Origin: JAUXEH01 sp965602945
Lineage (GTDB): Bacteria; Acidobacteriota; Aminicenantia; Aminicenantales; Aminicenantaceae
Direction of reading: 5' to 3'
Assembly: GCA_965602945.1 (NCBI GenBank)
Contig: CBFDBC010000058.1
Coordinates: 1-16,765, forward strand
Length of the DNA: 16,765 bases
In this document: positions 7,047 through 14,697 of the stretch, in pieces
Layout: every line of letters starts with the position of its first letter
How positions within the stretch are numbered: position 1 is the first letter of the stretch
The notes under the pieces: model-generated
Seen by the model: only the letters and a program-made list of their open reading frames with translations
What the model was told of the DNA's origin: nothing
The model's database searches: none
Program-made: the position numbers and the translations under genes

Positions 7047-8225
7047 TCAGCCCTCCTTCCATCGGAATCCGATGATGGAGATATCGTCGGAGAACTCGGG
7101 GCGGCCCTGATACTCCTTGGCATCGACGAGCAGGCTGTCGAAGGATTCCTCCAGCGGCCTGTCATTATGGCTCCTCAGGATCTCCTTGACCCTGTTGAGG
7201 CCATATCCGTTTTTTCCGCTGTGTGAGAACGTTTCGTTGATCCCGTCGGAAAACAGGATGAACGCGTCTCCCGGATTCAATACGACCTCCTGGCTCACTC
7301 TGGATTCGATCACAACCCCCAACCCAAGGGGCGGCCCCCCGCCTCTGATGTACTCCGCCGATCCATCCGCATGGATGACTAGGGGGAGATTGTGCCCGGC
7401 GCGGCAGAAGGAGATCTTACCGGAATCCAGATGTACAAGGGCGTAGACCATGGTGAAGAAACGCCCGTATTTCCCCAGCATATCATCCTCATCCAGGGTC
7501 TCAAGGACAGCCTCCGGGGCATTGATCCGGTAGAAGGGCGGCTCATCGCTGGGAAGCTTCAGGAGGGAGCCCGGCTGAAGATGGCTGGTGAGCCTCTGGC
7601 TGAGCCCGACACTGAACAGTGCGGCGGCCACACCGTGCCCGGACACATCGAGGCTGTACAGACCCAGCGTGGACTCATCCAGGCGAAAGATGTCGTACAG
7701 ATCACCAGACACATAGGCGCTGGGTATGAAGCGCGCGGCGATCTCCAGCTGAGGGATATCCGGGAAATGCACGGGGAGCATGCGCTCCTGCGCCTCCCGT
7801 CCCGACCTCAGATCGATCTGTCGGATCTCCTTCGCATCACGGAGCTTCTCATTCAAACGGATGATCCGGAGACCGGTCAGGATCCGTCCCCTGAGTTCCC
7901 GCCTGCCGAAGGGCCTGACCAGGCAGTCGTCGACCCCGTTTTCGGATATGCTCAAAGCTTCGTCATCCGGCCGGACATCGAGGATCAGGATCACATAAAC
8001 GTACCTTCCCCAATCGGAGGTTTTGATAAGGCGGCAGAGCTCCAGGCTGCCCGAAAGATCCGCTTCGCCCTCCATGATGACCAGCTGAATCCCGGGATTG
8101 TCTTTCAACCGGTCCAGCACCTCGGCCACCGCGCCGGCCACCTTAGTGCCGTAACCCAGAGCGGTCAGTTCCTGCTGCAGCTGACGGATGGTTTCGAACC
8201 GCTTGCCGGCAATCAGGGTATCCAT
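7047..8225 (-). CDS. PP2C/SpoIIE-type serine phosphatase with N-terminal degenerate receiver domain
   Basis: A 392-residue RsbU/RsbP-like phosphatase expected to dephosphorylate the STAS protein two genes downstream. Residues 1-117 fold like a response-regulator receiver, but the phosphorylation residues are replaced: the acidic pair after strand 1 is Gly7-Lys8, the acceptor Asp is Glu52 (LVIMEGEADLSGSLELC), and the conserved Lys before PF is Arg104 (CLVRPF). A probable helical linker (about 118-150) leads to the SpoIIE catalytic domain. Its metal ligands are all present: SGDLYD (173-178), LDVSGHGVAAAL (192-203), LFSDGINE (324-331) and FSDDISI (378-384). The ATG at 8225 has AGGGAAA about 8 bases upstream. 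The input is therefore probably not phosphorylation by a histidine kinase. Confidence 0.87.
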   Translation of the reverse strand: MDTLIAGKRFETIRQLQQELTALGYGTKVAGAVAEVLDRLKDNPGIQLVIMEGEADLSGSLELCRLIKTSDWGRYVYVILILDVRPDDEALSISENGVDDCLVRPFGRRELRGRILTGLRIIRLNEKLRDAKEIRQIDLRSGREAQERMLPVHFPDIPQLEIAARFIPSAYVSGDLYDIFRLDESTLGLYSLDVSGHGVAAALFSVGLSQRLTSHLQPGSLLKLPSDEPPFYRINAPEAVLETLDEDDMLGKYGRFFTMVYALVHLDSGKISFCRAGHNLPLVIHADGSAEYIRGGGPPLGLGVVIESRVSQEVVLNPGDAFILFSDGINETFSHSGKNGYGLNRVKEILRSHNDRPLEESFDSLLVDAKEYQGRPEFSDDISIIGFRWKEG

Positions 8226-8267
8226 GACTCGGTTTCCCTAAGTATCTGCTGATCTCCGTGGTTCGTG

Positions 8268-10634
8268 CTAATGGGCTTTTTCCACGAGCATAATGAGGAC
8301 ATCGTGACCGCCTTCCGGCACCTCGATATCCACGGAATCCCCATCGAAGACCTCTTTGAGCTGATCATCCAGGAAATATTGGTACTTTCCTTCCGTTAAA
8401 AACCGGATGCGGATCTTCCGCTTCGCCAGGGCCATCACATCGAAGGACACGAGCTGCTCGTTGTAGAGGAAACGCCGAATGACCAGCCCCCCCTTGCTCC
8501 TGAATATTTCCCGTCCTTCTTCCCTCAATCTGACCTCTCCGGAAGATACCTTCACATCATAGTGCCGCCCCTGGATGGATATGCGTCTCACCTCACCCGT
8601 CCGGTCCGGCTGCAGAACCCCGAATCGGAATCCATCCCAGGGAGTGATATCGATCAGCTCCTCTATGGCTATCAAGGCCATGAGCGGCCCCCAGCTTTGG
8701 TACCTGTGGCCTGTGGCCTCGCCGGTCCGTGAGTCGTAGTTCTGGGGACAGATCTGAAAATTGGTCCATGTCAGCAGGAAGAGATCGGCGCTTTTCCTGG
8801 CAAACTCCTGGGCCTCCACATCCATGCCGAACGCCTTCAAGCCCTGGTAAACCAGGTAGTTGGCATTCGGCCACACAGCCCCGCGCCACTCCAGCTGGTC
8901 CTGATATCCTTCGGAATCACGCGGTGCCGTGGGGATGACATAATCTCCCCAGAATTTCGACCTGTCGAGGAGGTGAGCCCTCATCTGCCGTGCCCTTTCT
9001 GCATCCGGGATGCGTGCCAACAGGGGGTAGAAGCTGGACACCGACATCTGGGAAGACCAGCGGCCGTCCCAGTGGCGGTCAAAATAGAAGCCCAGCTGGC
9101 TGTTCCAAAAATTATCGTTGATCAACTGCTTCACAGCTTCATACTCTTCCAGATATTCACTGTTATCCCTGGGATAATTCAAGACGCTTGCCATCTGGGC
9201 CAGGCACCACGCATCCAGGGCAAAAAGGCAGTTGAGATCAAGGCAGTTCATGGTCATGGTCCCCGTCAACCTGTCGAACCCGGCCTCCTCCCAACTGGGC
9301 AGGTCCGGCATGCCGGATTCCATCCGGGCCCGATCCTTTCCCGTATCGCTGTCCATCCAAGGAGGATCATTTCCCAGGACCAGCTCACTGTCCGAGCCCC
9401 ACTCCAGGAGACCGTCTCCATTCCCGTCTCTGCGTGTGAGGCCATTGGACTTTTTCTCGGTCCAGAAGGCATGCCAGCGCGTGAGGTAAGGGTAGGCGAA
9501 ACGCAGCAGCTCCTCATCCCCGGTCTTCTGAAACAGCTTGAGGACGACGTATGCTCCCACCGGAGGTTGAGAACGGTCCGGGCTGCCATCCGGTCCCGCC
9601 CTCCACTGGGGTATGTTTCCGTTGGGATACTGGGTTTCCAGCACAGCCTTGAGCATGTCCTTGGCATGCTTGGGACTTTCCAGGGAAAGTGCCAGCGCGT
9701 TGAAAAACGAATCTCCTGACAATGTCGACCAGGAAGGGATTGTCCCGTCGGGCCGCTCCGGAAGCCTGTTCCGCCCGGAGGGTGTGAAGAATCTGTGCCT
9801 GCCCGGCTGGTAGACCGAAGTCCAGAAAAGATTGTTGGTCACCGCGGCGGCCATTCCCCTGTGTGCTCCCAGACCCCGCACGCGGTTCTGTTCGTAGATC
9901 CGGGCCTCTTCCGCCAGGAAAGACTGGATGGTTTTTTCGTTCTTGTAACGGTATATCCGGTTGCTCAAAACCTCCTGGTCCTCTCCAACTCCGGCTACAA
10001 AACAGATCCAGCGCTTCTGATCCATCGAATAGGTACGCACAGCCCTGTTCCCTTCCCCTCCTTCCTCCGGAGTCCCGGGGAGATCCGACCAGAACAGATA
10101 GTGATATTTCTGGAGCGCCAGGCCTTCGCCCTCCAGTTGGCCATCCTCCCGGGAGCGGTATCGCCCCCTGGTCTCCCAGGGAAAGTAATGGATAAGCTGA
10201 ACCTGGACGTGTTTGGGTGCCTGTATCCGGCCGATCACCGTATCCTCGTTCTGGCGCGACCATTCCACCGTTAAGGTCTCTGACTTGGCCGAAGGTTTTT
10301 TCAGGATAGGCGTGTCGTCGCCTTTACCGAATGGGAGGCTCAAGTCGAATCTGATCCGGGCATAACGTCCGTCCGGAGAATGAGGACCCACTTCTGAAAC
10401 GAGATAATAAAAATCGACGCCTTCGGCCGCCTCCTCTCCTTTGATAACGCGGATCTTGAAAGCGAAGCCGGTATCCTGGTGGGGAGCCAGGACCAGACCC
10501 GCCCAACAGGAAGCATCCAGGGCCCCGATATACACGTCTTTCCACGGGTAGGCGATCTCGGCATGCATGAGCCCCCCCGCTCCCAGGAGAAGGATGACCA
10601 GCATGGCTGTGATTCTGATCTTCATCTCTACCAT
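8268..10634 (-). CDS. Secreted GH63/MGH1-like (alpha/alpha)6-barrel glycoside hydrolase
   Basis: A 788-residue protein with a cleavable signal peptide (hydrophobic core 8-21, likely cleavage after MHA at 23-25), so it acts outside the cytoplasm. After a beta-rich N-terminal domain (about 27-240), the helical barrel (about 255-665) shows TLSGDSFFNALAL (304-316), QYPNGNIPQW (335-344), DGNGDGLLEWGSD (403-415), ESGMPDLPSWEE (439-450), EWRGAVWPNANYLVYQGL (582-599) and QNYDSRTGEATGHRYQSWGP (631-650). This order fits GH63 relatives such as YgjK and mannosylglycerate hydrolase. The expected acidic residue before NY is Gln631 and the acid motif has Pro443-Asp444, so catalysis is uncertain. An extra beta-rich C-terminal domain follows. 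An in-frame ATG at 10625 is an alternative start giving a more usual signal peptide. It lies 42 bases upstream of the phosphatase gene. Confidence 0.7.
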   Translation of the reverse strand: MVEMKIRITAMLVILLLGAGGLMHAEIAYPWKDVYIGALDASCWAGLVLAPHQDTGFAFKIRVIKGEEAAEGVDFYYLVSEVGPHSPDGRYARIRFDLSLPFGKGDDTPILKKPSAKSETLTVEWSRQNEDTVIGRIQAPKHVQVQLIHYFPWETRGRYRSREDGQLEGEGLALQKYHYLFWSDLPGTPEEGGEGNRAVRTYSMDQKRWICFVAGVGEDQEVLSNRIYRYKNEKTIQSFLAEEARIYEQNRVRGLGAHRGMAAAVTNNLFWTSVYQPGRHRFFTPSGRNRLPERPDGTIPSWSTLSGDSFFNALALSLESPKHAKDMLKAVLETQYPNGNIPQWRAGPDGSPDRSQPPVGAYVVLKLFQKTGDEELLRFAYPYLTRWHAFWTEKKSNGLTRRDGNGDGLLEWGSDSELVLGNDPPWMDSDTGKDRARMESGMPDLPSWEEAGFDRLTGTMTMNCLDLNCLFALDAWCLAQMASVLNYPRDNSEYLEEYEAVKQLINDNFWNSQLGFYFDRHWDGRWSSQMSVSSFYPLLARIPDAERARQMRAHLLDRSKFWGDYVIPTAPRDSEGYQDQLEWRGAVWPNANYLVYQGLKAFGMDVEAQEFARKSADLFLLTWTNFQICPQNYDSRTGEATGHRYQSWGPLMALIAIEELIDITPWDGFRFGVLQPDRTGEVRRISIQGRHYDVKVSSGEVRLREEGREIFRSKGGLVIRRFLYNEQLVSFDVMALAKRKIRIRFLTEGKYQYFLDDQLKEVFDGDSVDIEVPEGGHDVLIMLVEKAH

Positions 10635-10683
10635 TTCTCGGGTCTCTATTTTAATGTAAAGAAATTCCGGCTTTTAATCAACA

Positions 10684-11928
10684 TCACGTGACATGATCGA
10701 TGTTTTCCGGAAAATCCTGATATTCTCCGGTTGCCAGGATATCGTCCGCAGCCTGAAACATGGTGTGAATCTCTTCGTCCCGAGTATAGAAATGGGGCCC
10801 GATGCGGATCACATCCGAGCCGGCCTTCCCGCCTTTCCTGAAATCCACCTTGACACCTCGCTTCTCCAGCGCCTGCTTGACCTGGTAGGCATGGGGCAGC
10901 CCCAGGGACACTGCTCCCCCACGCCGGTCCGCCTGGTTGGGAGTGAAGGCCTGAAATCCACGTGTCTGCGCCTCCCGGAGGATCGCTCCGGTCTGTCTCA
11001 AAGATTTTTCCCGAATGGCGGCGATCCCTATCCCTTGAATAATCTCCATTCCGGGAACAGCCGTGTACAGAGAGGGAATGGGAGGGGTGCCCGACATGAA
11101 CCGGTATGCCCCTTGTGTGTATTCCATGTCCTTTTCGAACCGGAAGGGGGAACGATGTCCCAACCAGCCGGTCAGGAGGGGTGGATCCTGACCCGCCGGA
11201 TCGGGATTCGCGTCCAGGAATTCATTACCCGGCCCCCCGCACAGCCATTTCAGGCATCCCCCCACGTAAAAATCTACCTCCAGGCTCTTCACATCGACCG
11301 GGATCGTTCCCGGGCCATGGTATCCGTCTATCAGCGTGAAGGCGCCTCTGAGTCTCGCCTCCCTGGCTATGGGCCGGACATCCAGGATAAACGCGGATTT
11401 AAAAAAAACATGGGAGACCGCCACACACAGAGTCCGGTCATCGATCCGTTTTGCCACCTCCTCCCACTCGATTCCGGGCCGGCCCTGACTCTCGATCATA
11501 TCGATGTCCCAACCCATGAACTTGGCGATCCGGGAGACCGCGTAGATGGTCGAAGGGAAATCGAGATCGGTCATAATGACCCTGTTCCTGCGCGGATCAT
11601 TTTTATTGAAAGCCGTGGACAGGGCAGCCCAGTGAGCGTTGGTGGCGCTGGTCAGCATGGTGACCTCATCCGGTCCGGCCCCGATCAGGGATGCCGCCAA
11701 GTCCCCGACCCGGCGCGCCAGGTCCCACCACTCACTCGACCAGGCGCTTACCCCCTCCTCCGCCCACAGAGTATAATACCGTTCCAGAGCCTGCCGGACC
11801 CCTCTGGGGACGGCACCCAGCGAATTGCTGATCAGGTATGTACACCGCCCCAGAATGGGAAACTGCGATCGGATGCGATCAAGATCCTTCTCCAGGTCCC
11901 AGGTCCGGGTGGCCCTACTCACGTCCAT
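10684..11928 (-). CDS. Class V PLP-dependent enzyme, kynureninase-like
   Basis: A 414-residue cytosolic fold-type I PLP enzyme. YLISNSLGAVPRGV (31-44) matches the YLdGNSLGl-P opening of kynureninases; LIDGYH (199-204) holds the Asp that pairs with the PLP pyridine nitrogen, and GGCLKWLCGGPGNEFL (223-238) holds the Schiff-base Lys227. Kynureninase cleaves kynurenine to anthranilate and alanine, but relatives include cysteine desulfurase-like and epimerase-like enzymes, and no other kynurenine-pathway gene is present, so the substrate is left open. GAGGAGGAG lies directly before the ATG (11928); a GTG two codons in (11922) has better spacing and may be the true start. It follows the Tat-exported PLP gene by 12 bases, so the two form an operon. 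Forty-nine bases separate it from the glycosidase start. Confidence 0.72.
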   Translation of the reverse strand: MDVSRATRTWDLEKDLDRIRSQFPILGRCTYLISNSLGAVPRGVRQALERYYTLWAEEGVSAWSSEWWDLARRVGDLAASLIGAGPDEVTMLTSATNAHWAALSTAFNKNDPRRNRVIMTDLDFPSTIYAVSRIAKFMGWDIDMIESQGRPGIEWEEVAKRIDDRTLCVAVSHVFFKSAFILDVRPIAREARLRGAFTLIDGYHGPGTIPVDVKSLEVDFYVGGCLKWLCGGPGNEFLDANPDPAGQDPPLLTGWLGHRSPFRFEKDMEYTQGAYRFMSGTPPIPSLYTAVPGMEIIQGIGIAAIREKSLRQTGAILREAQTRGFQAFTPNQADRRGGAVSLGLPHAYQVKQALEKRGVKVDFRKGGKAGSDVIRIGPHFYTRDEEIHTMFQAADDILATGEYQDFPENIDHVT

Positions 11929-11940
11929 CTCCTCCTCGAA

Positions 11941-13269
11941 TCAGCCGGGAAGGCCTTCCTTGACATAGCCTGTCACGGCCTCGATGAAGATGTCCAGTTC
12001 CCGCGGCAGTGTGTAGATGCTGGGAGTGACTCGGATGCCGACCACCCCCGCATCCGGCGTGCCGTCCGGTGCCGGTACTCCCATACTTGTGGTGACGATC
12101 TTATAGGTATCGAAAAGGTAGGCGCTCAGCTTCCCCATGTCCATCCCATCGACCGTGAATGTGCCTATGCCGCAAGATTGCTTCGGGTCGAAGGGAGTCA
12201 GTATCCTGACCCGGGGAAGCTTGGCGATGGACTTGGCCCAGTAATCCCGCAGGTAGCGCAGACGTGCCTCCTTTCGCTCCCCTCCGATCCCATGGTGGAA
12301 AGCCAGAGCCTCCCCCAGGGCCAGTTTGAGGGCTTCCGGCTGGGTCCCCACATGTTCAAATTTGCGGATATCATCTCCCTGAGGATCGGACGACGGGAAG
12401 AGCGGCCAGATCTGCTTGATCTTTTCCTTCCTCACATACAGGAATCCTGTTCCCATGGGACCCATCATCCACTTGTGCAGGTTGGCGCCGTAGATGTCAC
12501 AGTCCAGGTCCTTCTGCTCGAAGACAAAATGCCCGAAGGCATGCGCCCCGTCTATGACGACTTCGATCCCCCGTTCCTGGGCCATACGGCAGATTTCCCT
12601 GAGCGGAAAGATCTGCCCGGTCAGGTTTGTCATGTGGCACAACAGGATGAGTCTGGTCCGGGAGGTCACGTTCTTCTCGAACAGATCCGCGAGTATCTTG
12701 AGGTTCTTGGGAGGATAGGGAAAGGAGAATGCCTTGACCTTGACTCCCTCCCTCTGTTCCCTCTGATAAAGCGCGTTTTTCATGGAGGGGTAGTCATGGG
12801 TCGTCGTAAGCACCTCATCCCCTGGCTTCAGGTCGAGTCCCAACAGAGGGATCTGCATGGATTCGGTCACATTGCGGGTTATGGCGATCTCGTCCGATGA
12901 GCAGCCGAATGTGTCGGCGAGCTTCTTCCGGATCAGTTCCTTCCGGGGACGCAGGTACCGCCATGAATTCAACACAGGAGCGCCGTTTGAGGTGTCCATG
13001 TAGCGCTTCACGGCATCCATGACCACCTTGGGAGCCGGGTGGACACCCCCGTTGTTGAGATTTATCACACTCCGGTCGATGCTGAAGGCCTGCTGGACAT
13101 AGAACCAGAAGCTCTCATCCCGAGCCGCGGCTTCGGGCGCTACTCCGGAAATGCTTTCGATCTTTCCTCTCAGTTCAGCCTCGACCTCCTTGCCTGACAG
13201 TCCGAAAACTCCCAGGCCGGAAATCCCCAGGCCCAGACCCTTCATGAATTCTCTTCGGCTCGTACCCAT
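11941..13269 (-). CDS. Tat-exported class V PLP-dependent aminotransferase-like protein
   Basis: A 442-residue protein beginning MGTSRREFMKGLGLG, a twin-arginine signal (SRREFMK) with a hydrophobic run to about residue 24, so the folded, cofactor-loaded enzyme is probably exported to the periplasm. The mature part is a class V fold-type I enzyme: INLNNGGVHPAPK near the start, VVIDGAHAFGH with the PLP-pairing Asp240, and GANLHKWMMGPMGTGFL with Schiff-base Lys266. It resembles isopenicillin-N-epimerase/cysteine-desulfurase-like members. I chose the ATG at 13269 because GAGGAGAG sits just upstream, the Tat motif follows directly, and a -10-like TAAAAT at 13315-13310 lies too close to the alternative ATG at 13308 (13 more residues). 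The kynureninase-like gene follows 12 bases on. The substrate is unknown; periplasmic PLP enzymes are uncommon. Confidence 0.75.
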   Translation of the reverse strand: MGTSRREFMKGLGLGISGLGVFGLSGKEVEAELRGKIESISGVAPEAAARDESFWFYVQQAFSIDRSVINLNNGGVHPAPKVVMDAVKRYMDTSNGAPVLNSWRYLRPRKELIRKKLADTFGCSSDEIAITRNVTESMQIPLLGLDLKPGDEVLTTTHDYPSMKNALYQREQREGVKVKAFSFPYPPKNLKILADLFEKNVTSRTRLILLCHMTNLTGQIFPLREICRMAQERGIEVVIDGAHAFGHFVFEQKDLDCDIYGANLHKWMMGPMGTGFLYVRKEKIKQIWPLFPSSDPQGDDIRKFEHVGTQPEALKLALGEALAFHHGIGGERKEARLRYLRDYWAKSIAKLPRVRILTPFDPKQSCGIGTFTVDGMDMGKLSAYLFDTYKIVTTSMGVPAPDGTPDAGVVGIRVTPSIYTLPRELDIFIEAVTGYVKEGLPG

Positions 13270-13309
13270 TTCTCTCCTCGTCTCTGTTATTGTAGGAAAT
13301 CCGTGCATG

Positions 13310-13338
13310 ATTTTAACATATCACAATTTCCCGGGAAA
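13310..13338 (-). promoter_or_regulatory. Candidate promoter and palindrome upstream of the exported PLP enzyme
   Basis: On the minus strand TAAAAT (13315-13310, 5/6 to TATAAT) is preceded at 17 bases by TTTCCC (13338-13333, a poor -35). The -35 area lies inside a perfect 12-bp palindrome, TTTCCCGGGAAA (13327-13338). A repressor or activator site overlapping a weak -35 is one reading; a 12-bp palindrome can also arise by chance in a window this size. Confidence 0.3.
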
Positions 13339-13346
13339 CCTAAAAC

Positions 13347-14696
13347 CTATTCGGAGAAGGGAGGGGCATGCGGTCTGGGACGCCGCCCGTAGAAAAAATC
13401 GTCGGCCTTCGCGGCCAGAATTTGGGCGCTTGTGGAGCGGGCCGCGGCCCACCGCACAGCCTCGTGGAGCAAGGTGTCCGGTTTGCTGTAAGGACAGACG
13501 AAGATACAGCGCGCACAGTCTGTGCCCACTTTCCGCCAGTAGCGATAGCAGGACTCCCGGTCGATCACCCAGCGCAGCACCCCGTTGTCATAGTCCCGCT
13601 TCCCTTCCGGGATGGCGTGGGAGGGACAGTTCAGAGCGCATTTCCTGCAGCGAACGCAGAAATCCTGGACTCCGAAAGCTCGGGGTTGATCCGGGATCAG
13701 CGGCATATCGGTGGTAACCAGCCCCAACCGGACACGCGGTCCGTACTTTTCTGTGAGCAAGAAGCCGATCCGCCCCACCTCGCCCAGGCCGGCTTTCCAT
13801 GCCAGGGGGGGGACCAGGGCGGCATAGTTGCTGCCGGCCATGTGGGCGCGTGCCGGGAAGCCTAAGCGACGTATCATCCCGGCAGTTACCGATGCGATGC
13901 GGGCGGCAGCCAGGTACTGTTTGGCGGTCTCAACGATCACTGGGGCCAGGGGCGCCGCCGCGATCATGGAAAAATCCATCTCAACTGCAAAAACAATGGC
14001 GTAGGAATGATCCAGCTCGATCGGTTTGCCATAGGGCTCAGGTCCCCTTCCCACGTGGGAGTAGATGAAGGCCGGTTCCATCTCACAAACACCACACAGA
14101 TCCGCGCCCAGGTAGCGTACGGTTTCTTTTACGACCCTGCTGTTCATCTCCGCGCTGCTGGATCCTCCACCGGGAAGGACCGGTCCGTCCACAGTCACAA
14201 GCTGGTGTTCCAGCCAGTCGAACTCCGCATCCGCCAGGGCGAACAGAGCAGGCGCTTTGGGCATATGGGACGGAGACAGAATGTCCGGCAGCTTGCGGGT
14301 CTCGTCATCCGCCTCCCTGTACTGCGGGCGCCGGGCATAGTATTCGTCAAACCGCGGGGTCCCCTCCTTCAGGTCGAAGCGGGCGAAAATGATGTCCCGC
14401 TCGTCGACCCTTTCCGGAGGATCACGGACGATCAGCCGGCCGTGGGGGCGGGGGGGAGCCGCCAGCCAGAGTAAGGCCAGGATTATGGATCCAAGTAGGA
14501 CGATCAGGATCGGACCTTTTATGCCCGGAGGGACAACCAACAGGGCCGCCAGCCAGAGTCCGAGCGCGGAGGAAACCAGCCCGGCTCGACCCGCGGCGCG
14601 GCGCTCCCTCTCTCTGAGACTCACCAATGCGAAAAAAAGGAAAGACAGGATCAGCAGGGATAAGGCAATGATGCCGAGGAGGGCCCAAACCGCCAT
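13347..14696 (-). CDS. Membrane-anchored reductive dehalogenase-like corrinoid/4Fe-4S protein
   Basis: A 449-residue protein with three N-terminal membrane helices (about 3-25, 40-57, 61-80) fused to a reductive-dehalogenase domain. DERDIIFARFDLKEGTPRFDEYY, then RRPQYREADDETRKLPDILSP (122-142), matches the N-terminal core of RdhA-type proteins. Two ferredoxin-type clusters follow: CxxCxxCxxxCP at Cys347, 350, 353 and 357, and a second with Cys383, 394, 397 and 401 (CARCIFVCPYSKP). Canonical RdhA has a Tat signal and a separate RdhB anchor; neither is seen. The Arg-rich loop after helix 1 and Arg-rich flank after helix 3 suggest a cytoplasmic catalytic domain. It could instead be an epoxyqueuosine-reductase-like enzyme. 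The ATG is 1 base after the glsB-like stop. Confidence 0.72.
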   Translation of the reverse strand: MAVWALLGIIALSLLILSFLFFALVSLRERERRAAGRAGLVSSALGLWLAALLVVPPGIKGPILIVLLGSIILALLWLAAPPRPHGRLIVRDPPERVDERDIIFARFDLKEGTPRFDEYYARRPQYREADDETRKLPDILSPSHMPKAPALFALADAEFDWLEHQLVTVDGPVLPGGGSSSAEMNSRVVKETVRYLGADLCGVCEMEPAFIYSHVGRGPEPYGKPIELDHSYAIVFAVEMDFSMIAAAPLAPVIVETAKQYLAAARIASVTAGMIRRLGFPARAHMAGSNYAALVPPLAWKAGLGEVGRIGFLLTEKYGPRVRLGLVTTDMPLIPDQPRAFGVQDFCVRCRKCALNCPSHAIPEGKRDYDNGVLRWVIDRESCYRYWRKVGTDCARCIFVCPYSKPDTLLHEAVRWAAARSTSAQILAAKADDFFYGRRPRPHAPPFSE

Positions 14697-14697
14697 G

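Noticed and set aside
7392..8252. Plus-strand open frame of 286 codons antisense to the PP2C phosphatase gene
   Set aside because: The minus strand carries an intact receiver-SpoIIE protein with all metal-binding motifs; the antisense product has no recognisable features. Similar antisense frames at 5321-6043, 8973-9719 and 9795-10274 were dropped for the same reason.
10693..12900. Very long plus-strand open frame (735 codons) antisense to the two class V PLP genes
   Set aside because: It spans the junction of two minus-strand genes that have clear PLP motifs, signals and Shine-Dalgarno sites. Its translation is rich in Pro, Gly, His and Asp with no recognisable domain, as expected of an antisense frame in high-GC coding DNA.
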